A stretch of 50,468 bases of DNA from Chitinophagales bacterium (GTDB taxonomy: Bacteria > Bacteroidota > Bacteroidia > Chitinophagales > Chitinophagaceae). The stretch is taken from assembly GCA_025353485.1 (NCBI GenBank), contig JANXQO010000060.1, positions 1 through 50,468 on the forward strand. The letters are read 5' to 3'. The position numbers and the translations under genes were made by a program. The notes below the pieces were generated by a model that saw only the letters and a program-made list of their open reading frames with translations, did no database searches and had not been told where the DNA came from. Positions 26,187 through 34,098 of the stretch are shown in pieces. The stretch's first letter is position 1. The number at the start of each line of letters is the position of its first letter.

Positions 26187-28031
26187 TTATAACAACTTCT
26201 TTATCTCCTCCAACATCTCATGCTTTGTAAAAGGAACTCCCATTATTTTGTTATATCCCTTGGCATCAACTAAATATTGGTCACGGATAATTTTTATCAG
26301 CTGGCCATTATTAAGTTCGGGAATTAAAACATGATCGAAGGTTTTAAGAATGTCTCCAAGGTTTTTAGGAAAAGGCCGTACATAGCGAAGATGAGCATGT
26401 GAAACCTGGTGACCTTCTGCCAACAAATCTATCACTGCACTTTTAATAGCGCCATAAGTGCTACCCCATCCAAGCACTAATACTTTTCCTTTTTCAGGAC
26501 CATTGTCTAACTTTTGTTCAGGAATATATTCAGCAATCTTATCTACTTTTTCCTGTCTTATTTTCACCATCAGCTGGTGGTTCTCGGGATCGTATGAAAT
26601 ATTGCCTGTGATATTTTGTTTTTCTAAACCCCCTACTCTATGCTCTAATCCTGCCGTACCCGGTATAGCCCAGGGACGAACTAATTTTTCATCTCTTAAA
26701 TAAGGTTGAAAAATTTCTTCATGATGGCCAAGTTCTTTCTTAAAATTTACTTCAATTGCCGGTAGTTCATCACTTTTGGGAAAGCGCCAGGGCTCGGCGC
26801 CATTAGCAATGTAGCCGTCACTTAAAAATATAACCGGTGTCATATGCTGAACAGCAATTCGTACAGCTTCATACACAGCGCTGAAACAATCACTGGGTGT
26901 AGATGCGGAAACTATCGGCATAGGGCATTCGCCATTTCTTCCATAGTATGCCTGCAGCAGATCACTTTGTTCGGTTTTGGTAGGCAAGCCTGTAGAAGGG
27001 CCACCACGTTGAATGTTACAAATAAGCAAAGGGATTTCCAGCATTACCGCAAGTCCCATCGCCTCTGCTTTTAATGCCATACCCGGTCCGCTGGTAGCAG
27101 TAACCCCAAGGCTACCTCCATAAGCTGCGCCGATTACTGATGTTATCGCAGCGATCTCATCTTCTGCCTGGAAAGTTTTTACTCCAAAAACTTTATGACG
27201 GCTTAATTCATGCAAAATATCACTGGCCGGTGTAATGGGATAAGAACCCAGGAATAATTGTAACCCACTTTTTTGTGAAGCAGCAATTAAACCATACGCA
27301 ACCGCCTGGTTGCCCATAATGCTGCGATAAGTTCCCGCAGGCATTTTTGCTTTTTCAACAGAATATCTTGTTGTAAAAGTTTCTGTAGTATCTCCGAAAT
27401 TGTAACCGGCCTGTAAAACTTTTATGTTGCTGTTTAATATATCTTCCTTCTTACCAAATTTTTCTTTTAAAAATTGAATGGTATTATCAAGGCTTCTGTT
27501 ATACATCCAGTATAAAAAACCAAGCACAAACATATTTTTAGCACGGTCTTTTTCTTTTGTACCCATTTCAAATTCCTTCAGTGCTTCCCTTGTCATTTTT
27601 GTTACATCCAGCTTTATCACTTCGTAACCTTCTAAACTTCCATTCTCTAAAGGATTCACACCATCAGGATAATTGGCAAGCCGCAAATTTTTTGCATCAA
27701 AGCCATCTACATTTGCAATGATCTTTCCATTTCTTTTTAATCCTTTTAAATTTGTTTTTAGCGCTGCTGCATTCATTGCTACCAGCACATCGCATTCATC
27801 ACCCGGAGTAAATATTCTGTCGCTTGAAAACCTAAGCTGATAGCCGGAAACGCCTGGCAGCGTACCTTGCGGCGCTCTTATCTCTGCAGGAAAATCAGGA
27901 AAAGTTGCCAGGTCAATACCAAGCAATGCAGTATTATTAGTGAACTGGCTGCCGGTTAACTGCATCCCATCGCCGGAATCGCCGGCGAATTTTATCACCA
28001 CATCGTGTAAAACTTCTTCTTTAGTTTTCAT
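26187..28031 (-). CDS. korA: 2-oxoacid:acceptor oxidoreductase, alpha (fused gamma) subunit
   Basis: A 614-residue subunit of a 2-oxoglutarate- or pyruvate-type ferredoxin oxidoreductase. An N-terminal gamma domain (about 1-190, with KFAGDSGDGMQLTGSQF and FPDFPAEIRAPQGTLPGVSG) is fused to the alpha domain. The alpha domain carries FLGSYPITPASDILHELSR, the GAAYGGSLGVTATSGPG motif and a C-terminal KVLVLGWGSTYGAIK. The enzyme makes an acyl-CoA from a 2-oxoacid with reduced ferredoxin. The TPP-binding beta subunit, normally adjacent, is not in this window. Confidence 0.92.
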   Translation of the reverse strand: MKTKEEVLHDVVIKFAGDSGDGMQLTGSQFTNNTALLGIDLATFPDFPAEIRAPQGTLPGVSGYQLRFSSDRIFTPGDECDVLVAMNAAALKTNLKGLKRNGKIIANVDGFDAKNLRLANYPDGVNPLENGSLEGYEVIKLDVTKMTREALKEFEMGTKEKDRAKNMFVLGFLYWMYNRSLDNTIQFLKEKFGKKEDILNSNIKVLQAGYNFGDTTETFTTRYSVEKAKMPAGTYRSIMGNQAVAYGLIAASQKSGLQLFLGSYPITPASDILHELSRHKVFGVKTFQAEDEIAAITSVIGAAYGGSLGVTATSGPGMALKAEAMGLAVMLEIPLLICNIQRGGPSTGLPTKTEQSDLLQAYYGRNGECPMPIVSASTPSDCFSAVYEAVRIAVQHMTPVIFLSDGYIANGAEPWRFPKSDELPAIEVNFKKELGHHEEIFQPYLRDEKLVRPWAIPGTAGLEHRVGGLEKQNITGNISYDPENHQLMVKIRQEKVDKIAEYIPEQKLDNGPEKGKVLVLGWGSTYGAIKSAVIDLLAEGHQVSHAHLRYVRPFPKNLGDILKTFDHVLIPELNNGQLIKIIRDQYLVDAKGYNKIMGVPFTKHEMLEEIKKLL

Positions 28032-28159
28032 CTTAAAAGGTATTGCAAATTACTTAAGTTTAGCCGGATTATTTTTTCTACATTCTATGAAATAGTTAAC
28101 AATGATTTTTGTGAGGATTATTTAAATTTATATACTTTTAAAATCTAAATTTTAATAAA

Positions 28160-28915
28160 ATGGCCTTATTTAAATCAGGTAATCCGGCTTTATCAGAAAA
28201 AAATTTTCAAAATACAATTGCTGTCGATCCTTCACAGGCAATGACAGTACGGGGAACGTTGAACAAATTCGGATTTTTGTTTTTAATGGTAATGGGCACG
28301 GCTTTTTATTCCTGGAAAGAATTTAACACAGGTGGAAATGTTGTACCATTAATATGGACAGGTGTAATAGGCGGGCTTATTGTTGCCATTATAATAATTT
28401 TTAAAAAAGAATGGGCGCCATTTTTGGCGCCTGCATACGCTTTATTAGAAGGTTTGTTTTTGGGCGCTATCTCTGCAATTTATAACGATGCATTTGGGGC
28501 AAAAGCGCCTGATCTTATTATGAATGCAGTCGGGCTAACTTTTGGAACTGCTATTGCCATGTATCTTTTATACAGTTTTAAAATCATAAGGGCTACACAA
28601 AAATTTAAAGCAATAATTTTTACAGCCACTGCGGGTATAGCTATTTTTTATTTTATTACTTTGATATTGGGAATGTTTAATATCAATGTTTCCTTTCTTT
28701 CGCAGGGAACTACAATCGGAATTTTGTTTTCTTTATTTGTTGTAACCATTGCAGCGCTCAATCTTATTCTTGATTTTGACATGATAGAAAAAGGAGCTGA
28801 AGCAGGTGCACCAAAATATATGGAATGGTATGGAGCATTCGGCTTGCTGGTTACAATTGTTTGGCTGTACCTGGAAATTTTGCGTTTGCTTTCAAAACTT
28901 AGCAGCAGGAGATGA
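28160..28915 (+). CDS. Bax inhibitor-1/YccA family membrane protein
   Basis: A 251-residue membrane protein with about seven hydrophobic segments. Family features include the GVIGGLIVAI helix, APAYALLEGLFLGAISAIY in the middle, LNLILDFDMIEKGAEAGAPK and the C-terminal YGAFGLLVTIVWLYLEILRL. BI-1 proteins are implicated in Ca2+ leak and stress tolerance; the bacterial role is uncertain. It is divergent from korA, and a dispersed repeat follows it. Confidence 0.93.
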   Translation: MALFKSGNPALSEKNFQNTIAVDPSQAMTVRGTLNKFGFLFLMVMGTAFYSWKEFNTGGNVVPLIWTGVIGGLIVAIIIIFKKEWAPFLAPAYALLEGLFLGAISAIYNDAFGAKAPDLIMNAVGLTFGTAIAMYLLYSFKIIRATQKFKAIIFTATAGIAIFYFITLILGMFNINVSFLSQGTTIGILFSLFVVTIAALNLILDFDMIEKGAEAGAPKYMEWYGAFGLLVTIVWLYLEILRLLSKLSSRR

Positions 28916-28934
28916 ATAGTTGTCTGAACTGAAT

Positions 28935-29066
28935 TTGTCTGAACCACGATTTATGGGATTAAAAGATTAATGGGATTATTGATTTAATTAGATAAACTTT
29001 TAATTTTAATAATCTATTAAATCTACCCAAATCATGGTTCAGATAATCTACCCAAATCATGGTTCA
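28935..29066. repeat. Inverted repeat of the GAACCACGATTT family
   Basis: GAACCACGATTT (28941) is matched by AAATCATGGTTC (ends 29040), and the inner arms carry GGGATTAAAAGATTAATGGGATT-type sequence and its partial complement. The right end is duplicated: ATCTACCCAAATCATGGTTC occurs twice in tandem to 29066. The spacing and lack of a T-tract make this a dispersed intergenic repeat rather than a simple terminator. The right copy overlaps the region just after the stop of the next gene. Confidence 0.8.
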
Positions 29067-29071
29067 TAATA

Positions 29072-29932
29072 TCACTGTTCAAAATACTCATAAAATCCTT
29101 TACCGCTCTTTTTACCAAGCTCACCCTTTTTTACTTTTTCAATTTGAAGGGATGAAGGTTTAAATCTTTCTGCATTATCAAAAGCTTCATAAATACTTTC
29201 TGATACAGAAAGATTAATATCCATGCCGATAATATCCATCAGTTTGAAGGGTCCCATTTTAAAACCTGATGCTTCCATAATTGCATCTACGTTTTCAAAT
29301 GTTGCAATTCCCTGCTCAACAATTTTCATTGCTTCCAAATAATAATGCCGTGCCACACGGTTAACAATAAAGCCCGGCGCATCTTTGCACATAACAGGAG
29401 ACTTTCGCATTTGTTTGCACAGATCATAAATGATTTGAGCAACATCATTATCCGTTTGTTCACCTTTTACAACTTCTACCAACTTCATTAAGTAAGCGGG
29501 ATTAAAAAAATGCATGCCGGCAACTCTTTGCGGGTGTAAAATATTTTTTTGAATATCAGAAACAGAAAGTGATGATGTATTGGTTGCAAAAATTGTTTTA
29601 TCTAAATTTATTTCTGCAAGTTGATTGAACAAAGAAACTTTTGCATTCACCTTTTCTATAATAGCTTCAATGATTACATCTGCCTTACATTCATCAATAT
29701 CTTTTACAAATTTTATACGTTGAAAAATATTTTTTTTTTCTTCAGAAGATATTTTTTCTTTATCAACTAAGTATTGAAGATTTTTTTGAATGCCTGTTTT
29801 GGCTTTTTCTAAAACAGTTTCATTTACATCAAACAAAATTGTATTGAATCCACTCTGTGCCGATACCTGTGCGATACCACTACCCATTGTTCCTGCTCCG
29901 CAAACGCAAATAGTATTAATTGTCTGAACCAT
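29072..29932 (-). CDS. 3-hydroxyacyl-CoA (butyryl-CoA) dehydrogenase
   Basis: A 286-residue NAD-dependent dehydrogenase of short-chain 3-hydroxyacyl-CoA (Hbd/PaaH type). The Rossmann motif is CVCGAGTMGSGIAQ, the catalytic His-containing segment is GMHFFNPAYLMKLVEVVKG, and the C-terminal domain has DAPGFIVNRVARHYYLEAM and FKLMDIIGMDINLSVSESIY. It interconverts 3-hydroxyacyl-CoA and 3-oxoacyl-CoA, a step in fatty-acid or butyrate metabolism. It follows a decayed toxin-antitoxin pair and pheS in the same direction. Confidence 0.95.
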   Translation of the reverse strand: MVQTINTICVCGAGTMGSGIAQVSAQSGFNTILFDVNETVLEKAKTGIQKNLQYLVDKEKISSEEKKNIFQRIKFVKDIDECKADVIIEAIIEKVNAKVSLFNQLAEINLDKTIFATNTSSLSVSDIQKNILHPQRVAGMHFFNPAYLMKLVEVVKGEQTDNDVAQIIYDLCKQMRKSPVMCKDAPGFIVNRVARHYYLEAMKIVEQGIATFENVDAIMEASGFKMGPFKLMDIIGMDINLSVSESIYEAFDNAERFKPSSLQIEKVKKGELGKKSGKGFYEYFEQ

Positions 29933-29944
29933 GATTACTGATTA

Positions 29945-30110
29945 TTACTTATTAGGGTTATAAAGATCAATTTGTAGTTCAGTGATTGGCTTAAATCCTT
30001 TGTCAGAAGTTACTAACGGAATTTCAAGACTTTACAGCAGTTGCTGCAACAATTGAATCAGGAATTTTTATGATGATGTTCGTATCTAATAAGAACCTAT
30101 TGCCATTCAT
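29945..30110 (-). pseudogene. Decayed VapC-like PIN toxin
   Basis: Read on the minus strand from the ATG at 30110, the sequence begins MNGNRFLLDTNIII, a PIN start with the first catalytic Asp. It jumps directly to KIPDSIVAATAVKS, which belongs to the far half of the domain. A 1-nt frameshift follows, then EIPLVTSDKGFKPITELQ and the end DLYNPNK with a stop at 29945. Only about 55 of the ~125 codons expected remain, so roughly residues 12 to 90 are deleted. It is inactive but its origin is clear. Confidence 0.88.
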
Positions 30111-30258
30111 TCCTTAATTTTTTCTGAATAACTAAGGCATCTTCATTGAATTTGACAGTTCCGCAATATTTTAAAGTATCAACTCCCTTAGGCTTTAAAT
30201 TTTTTTTTCTAATTCTGGTAATATATTTTTTTGCATTATTATTTTTTGTAAGAGGCAT
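30097..30258 (-). CDS. Antitoxin of the decayed VapBC pair
   Basis: A 53-residue basic protein from the Met at 30258 (MPLTKNNNAKKYITRIRKK), ending VKFNEDALVIQKKLRNEWQ, a C-terminal pattern typical of small VapB-type antitoxins. It overlaps the toxin remnant start by 14 bp. The frame opens at 30309 but the extra residues are hydrophobic and unlikely. An orphan antitoxin may persist as a regulator or anti-addiction factor, or simply be decaying. Confidence 0.65.
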   Translation of the reverse strand: MPLTKNNNAKKYITRIRKKNLKPKGVDTLKYCGTVKFNEDALVIQKKLRNEWQ

Positions 30259-30298
30259 ATAAAATTTATATAGTCTAAAGATAAAAAAAATCCTTTTA

Positions 30299-31327
30299 CT
30301 ATACCGCACCCGTAAACTGCTTTAAAAATCTAACATCATTTTCACTAAACAACCGAAGATCTTTTATCTGGTATTTAAGCATCGTTATTCTTTCTATACC
30401 CATACCAAAAGCAAATCCTGAATATTTATTACTGTCAATACTGCAATTCTCCAGCAACTTTGGATGAGCCATTCCGCAGCCTAATATCTCTACCCAACCA
30501 GTATGTTTGCAAATGTTACAACCTGCTCCGCCACAGATAAGACAACTAATATCCATTTCGGCACTTGGTTCGGTAAACGGAAAATAAGAGGGACGAAACC
30601 GAACTTTTACATCCTGTCCGAACATTTCCTGAACAAAGAAATAAAGCGTTTGTTTAAGATCTGCGAACGAAACATTTTCAGCAATGTATAAACCTTCTAC
30701 CTGGTGAAAAAAACAATGAGCCCTTGCACTAATGGTTTCATTTCGATAAACTCTTCCGGGGCAAATAATTCTTATCGGTAGTTTACCTTTTTCCATCTCC
30801 CGTACCTGTACATTGCTGGTATGTGTTCGCAACATCCATGCAGGATTTTGAGAAATATAAAATGTGTCCTGCATATCTCTTGCAGGATGATCTTCCGGAA
30901 GATTAAGCGCTGTAAAATTATGCCAGTCATCTTCTATCTCAGGGCCTTCAGCCACTGCGAAACCAAGTCGCTGAAAAATGGATATGATCTTATTTTTTAC
31001 AATACTTATCGGGTGACGGCTTCCTAAGGGTAATGCATCTCCCGGAAGAGTGAGATCAATTTGGTTACTGGTTTCCGGCAACTGGTTACGGGTAACAGAC
31101 TTCAATTCTTCATACTTGTTCTCTGCAAAAATTTTAAATTCATTCAGTATCTGTCCAAACTCCCGTTTTTTTTCATTAGGAACATTTTTCATTTCTGCCA
31201 TCACAATTTTAACCACCCCCTTTGTTCCTAAATATTTTATACGGAAAATTTCTGTAGCATCTTTCTCTGCAGAAAATTCAGTGATCTCTTTTTTATAAAT
31301 ATCTATCTGTTGTAACAGGTTATCCAT
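30299..31327 (-). CDS. pheS: Phenylalanine-tRNA ligase alpha subunit
   Basis: A 342-residue class II aminoacyl-tRNA synthetase subunit. It has an N-terminal coiled coil (about 1-85) and motif 2-like RTHTSNVQVREMEKG. The Phe-binding and core region includes RPSYFPFTEPSAEMDISC, GWVEILGCGMAHPKLLENC and the motif 3 segment AFGMGIERITMLKYQI. It acts with PheT, encoded elsewhere. A TACTTTTG box lies 5 nt before its ATG, suggesting a leaderless message. Confidence 0.97.
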   Translation of the reverse strand: MDNLLQQIDIYKKEITEFSAEKDATEIFRIKYLGTKGVVKIVMAEMKNVPNEKKREFGQILNEFKIFAENKYEELKSVTRNQLPETSNQIDLTLPGDALPLGSRHPISIVKNKIISIFQRLGFAVAEGPEIEDDWHNFTALNLPEDHPARDMQDTFYISQNPAWMLRTHTSNVQVREMEKGKLPIRIICPGRVYRNETISARAHCFFHQVEGLYIAENVSFADLKQTLYFFVQEMFGQDVKVRFRPSYFPFTEPSAEMDISCLICGGAGCNICKHTGWVEILGCGMAHPKLLENCSIDSNKYSGFAFGMGIERITMLKYQIKDLRLFSENDVRFLKQFTGAV

Positions 31328-31332
31328 AAATG

Positions 31333-31340
31333 CAAAAGTA
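31333..31340 (-). promoter_or_regulatory. TAnnTTTG box 5 nt before pheS ATG
   Basis: TACTTTTG on the minus strand is a perfect match to TAnnTTTG and ends 5 nt before the pheS start. Normal spacing would put the transcription start at the ATG. Confidence 0.5.
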
Positions 31341-31410
31341 AGTGAGAAGGTTCATTTTAAAATAAAGAACAAAATCTCAAATCCAAAACCAGAAATCTGC
31401 AATTTATCTT

Positions 31411-31418
31411 TAGGTTTG
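31411..31418 (+). promoter_or_regulatory. TAnnTTTG promoter box
   Basis: TAGGTTTG matches the -7 consensus and ends 22 bp before the ATG at 31441, so the transcript would have a short AT-rich leader. No convincing TTTG at -33 was seen. Confidence 0.4.
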
Positions 31419-31440
31419 TTGCAAATTATATAAATAAAAA

Positions 31441-32556
31441 ATGTACGATCTGTATGAATTTTTAGAGCCAATAAATCCGCCGTCTTTCAATGCTGATAAA
31501 GGATATAATGATGACCAATTAGCAAATTTTATTGATGCTTATGAAGATGAACTGCCCGACCTTGAAGAAACAGATATTGTTTTAGTAGGTATAAACGGGC
31601 ATGAAACAATGAGGGATAATGATGCCGCAAATGCCATCAGAAAACAATTTTATCAATTGCATTATTGGCATACGGATGTACAAATGGCTGACATCGGAAA
31701 TATAAAAGCCGGCGCAACACTTACTGATTCCTATGCAGCGGTAAAAACCGTTTTGGCAGAATTGCTGAAAATGAAAAAAACAGTAATTCTGCTTGGGGGT
31801 AGCCACGATATTACATTAGCCCAGTATTTTGCCTATAAAGAATTACAGCAAATTATTGAAGCAAGTGTTATTGATGCCACCATTGATTTAAGAAGCGAAT
31901 CAAGTGTTAGAAGTGAAAATTTTTTAATGGAAATGCTCACAGGTGAACCAAATTTTGTTAAGCATTATAATCATATCGGCTTTCAAAGCTATTTTGTTCA
32001 TCCCCGTATGCTGGAAACTATGGATAAACTTCGCTTTGACTGTTACCGTGTTGGCATGGCAAAAGAAAGCATTGAAGAAATGGAACCTGTTATGCGCAAT
32101 ACAAACCTGCTGAGCTTTGATATTTCTGCCATAAAATGGAGCGATGCACCGGCAAACAATAGCAGCCCTAATGGCTTTACCGGGGAGGAAGCATGTATGC
32201 TTACACGCTTTGCAGGTATGAGTACGGCATTGAGTTCCATGGGTATTTATGGATATGACCCTGCAGATGACATAAATGAATTAACTGCAAAACAGATCTC
32301 GCAGATGCTGTGGTATTTTATTGATGGAAAGAGCCGGAGCAAACAGGAAGCAATACCTGAAGACAAACATAATTTTAATGAATACCATACCGCTTTTACT
32401 GATATAGATACCACTTTTTTACAAAGCAAAAAAACAGGAAGATGGTGGATGCAGTTGCCTGATAAAAAACTGATCGCCTGCAGTTATAAAGATTATATAA
32501 ATGCAAGTAACAATGAAATTCCTGAAAGATGGCTGAGGGCACAAGAAAGGCAATGA
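31441..32556 (+). CDS. Arginase/formimidoylglutamase-fold protein
   Basis: A 371-residue ureohydrolase-fold protein. GGSHD (119-123) retains the first metal-ligand histidine. The second motif, normally DAHxD, is DATID (145-149), with the His replaced by Thr. The third, normally SxDxD, is SFDIS (225-229), with the second Asp replaced by Ser. Two of six canonical Mn ligands are therefore missing, so either only one metal binds or the protein is not a hydrolase. Similar Bacteroidota proteins are commonly labelled formimidoylglutamase. It is preceded by a TAGGTTTG box. Confidence 0.8.
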   Translation: MYDLYEFLEPINPPSFNADKGYNDDQLANFIDAYEDELPDLEETDIVLVGINGHETMRDNDAANAIRKQFYQLHYWHTDVQMADIGNIKAGATLTDSYAAVKTVLAELLKMKKTVILLGGSHDITLAQYFAYKELQQIIEASVIDATIDLRSESSVRSENFLMEMLTGEPNFVKHYNHIGFQSYFVHPRMLETMDKLRFDCYRVGMAKESIEEMEPVMRNTNLLSFDISAIKWSDAPANNSSPNGFTGEEACMLTRFAGMSTALSSMGIYGYDPADDINELTAKQISQMLWYFIDGKSRSKQEAIPEDKHNFNEYHTAFTDIDTTFLQSKKTGRWWMQLPDKKLIACSYKDYINASNNEIPERWLRAQERQ

Positions 32557-32590
32557 TGTGCAGATTTGATGATATGCTGATGTGCTGATG
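32555..32590. repeat. GATGTGCTGAT short-unit repeat
   Basis: Imperfect iterations of GATGTGCAGAT and GATGTGCTGATG follow the arginase-fold gene stop. It looks like the short-unit arrays seen after pdxA and in gldA. Confidence 0.6.
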
Positions 32591-32658
32591 AATAAAAGTT
32601 TATCATAGATGATGATGTTGAAAAATAAAAATATAAAGTTGAAACTTTTACACAACCC

Positions 32659-32708
32659 GACCTCCCTCTCTGCAGAAGAGGCCTGCCCGACTGAGTCATT
32701 CAGGCGGG
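32659..32708. repeat. Palindromic element immediately before dacB
   Basis: The right part (32682-32708) is a 27-bp palindrome whose arms CCCGACTGA and TCAGGCGGG pair with one mismatch around GTCAT. Its reverse complement matches the 17369-17395 element in holB at about 19 of 27 positions. The left part holds CTCTCTGCAGAAGAG, a second small palindrome. The composite ends 8 bp before the dacB ATG. Confidence 0.75.
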
Positions 32709-32716
32709 GATTGAGG

Positions 32717-34027
32717 ATGAGGTTTCTTATTTTACTTTTCTTATTTTCTTCCTGCTCTGTCTCTAAACAAATATCAAAACAAGCCAATACATTTTTATTA
32801 AAGGATTCTGCTCTGGTGAATGGGCAGATCGGTATTAGTATTTATGAAGTTGCAACCGGAAAATATTGGTACAATTACCAGGCTGAAAAATATTTTGTAC
32901 CGGCGAGTAATACAAAACTTTTTTCTTTATACGCAGGCATGAAATATTTGGGAGATAGTTTAACTGCATTTAAATATTTAGAAGATCAAAATGCAATTAC
33001 CATTGATCCCATGGGCGATCCCACTTTTCTTCATCCTGATTTTAAAAATCAAAAAGTATTTAATTTTTTAAAAGAAAAAAAGAAACCGGTTATAATCATT
33101 GATAACAGGTGGAGAGAAAATGCGCTTGGCTTTGGCTGGTCGTGGGATGATTATACAAGTAGTGATATGGTGGAAAGAAGTTCTTTTCCTATTTATGGGA
33201 ATCTTATAAAATGGATACAGGTAAAAGACAAACCCATAGAAAGCAATGCGGAAGGCAATCTTGTTTTTTCAGAACCTGATGTAAACTGGAAAGTAAATTT
33301 CAGCACTGATACAGGCAAAAATAATTTTTCAGTTGATCGCAACTGGGAGGAAAATATTTATGAAATAACTTTTGGCAAAGAGAAAAAAAGGGAAATAGAA
33401 ATTCCTTTTGTAACCAAAGGGGTGGCAACTGCTGCAGAACTATTAAAAGATTCATTGAATGTTCCTGTCTCTATCACAAACTTGCCGGTGTACAATAATT
33501 TTAAAACACTGCACTCCCAACCCTCCGATTCACTTTTCAAAATCATGATGCACCGCAGCGATAACTTTTTTGCTGAGCAAACATTATTGATGGCAAGCAA
33601 TGAAAAGTTGGGATATATGAGCGACAGGAAAATGATAGACACACTTTTAAAAACTGACCTGAAAGATATTCCGCAAAAACCAAGATGGGTAGATGGAAGT
33701 GGATTAAGCCGCTACAATCTTTTTACACCGGCAGATTTTATTTACATCTTACAAAAATTAAAAAATGATTTTGGGTTGGAAAGATTAAAAGTGATACTAC
33801 CTACCGGCGGAACCGGAACACTATCTTCTTTATATAAAAAAGACAGCGGATATATTTTTGCCAAAACAGGAACACTTAGTAATCATGTTGCTCTTAGTGG
33901 CTTTCTCATTACAAAGCAAAATAAACTATTGATTTTTTCTGTATTAGCAGGTAATTTTATAACCCCTCCAACTCCTGTACGCAAGGCAATAGAAAAATTT
34001 TTATCCAATATCAGGCAACGTTATTAA
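32717..34027 (+). CDS. dacB: D-alanyl-D-alanine carboxypeptidase (PBP4/DacB type)
   Basis: A 436-residue S13 penicillin-binding protein. It has a lipoprotein-type signal (LLFLFSSC, Cys13), the catalytic SxxK in VPASNTKLFS (Ser64, Lys67), SDN in HRSDNFFAEQ and KTG in AKTGTLSNHVAL. It should trim or cleave peptidoglycan peptides in the periplasm as a lipid-anchored protein. The frame opens at 32609, but those 36 residues translate repeat sequence. The Met at 32717 starts the signal peptide and was preferred. Confidence 0.94.
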   Translation: MRFLILLFLFSSCSVSKQISKQANTFLLKDSALVNGQIGISIYEVATGKYWYNYQAEKYFVPASNTKLFSLYAGMKYLGDSLTAFKYLEDQNAITIDPMGDPTFLHPDFKNQKVFNFLKEKKKPVIIIDNRWRENALGFGWSWDDYTSSDMVERSSFPIYGNLIKWIQVKDKPIESNAEGNLVFSEPDVNWKVNFSTDTGKNNFSVDRNWEENIYEITFGKEKKREIEIPFVTKGVATAAELLKDSLNVPVSITNLPVYNNFKTLHSQPSDSLFKIMMHRSDNFFAEQTLLMASNEKLGYMSDRKMIDTLLKTDLKDIPQKPRWVDGSGLSRYNLFTPADFIYILQKLKNDFGLERLKVILPTGGTGTLSSLYKKDSGYIFAKTGTLSNHVALSGFLITKQNKLLIFSVLAGNFITPPTPVRKAIEKFLSNIRQRY

Positions 34028-34098
34028 ACCAAGCCGTATCTATCTCAAAACAACAACCTCTTAACCAAAAACCACACTGCTAATCAAAATCTTGTTTT

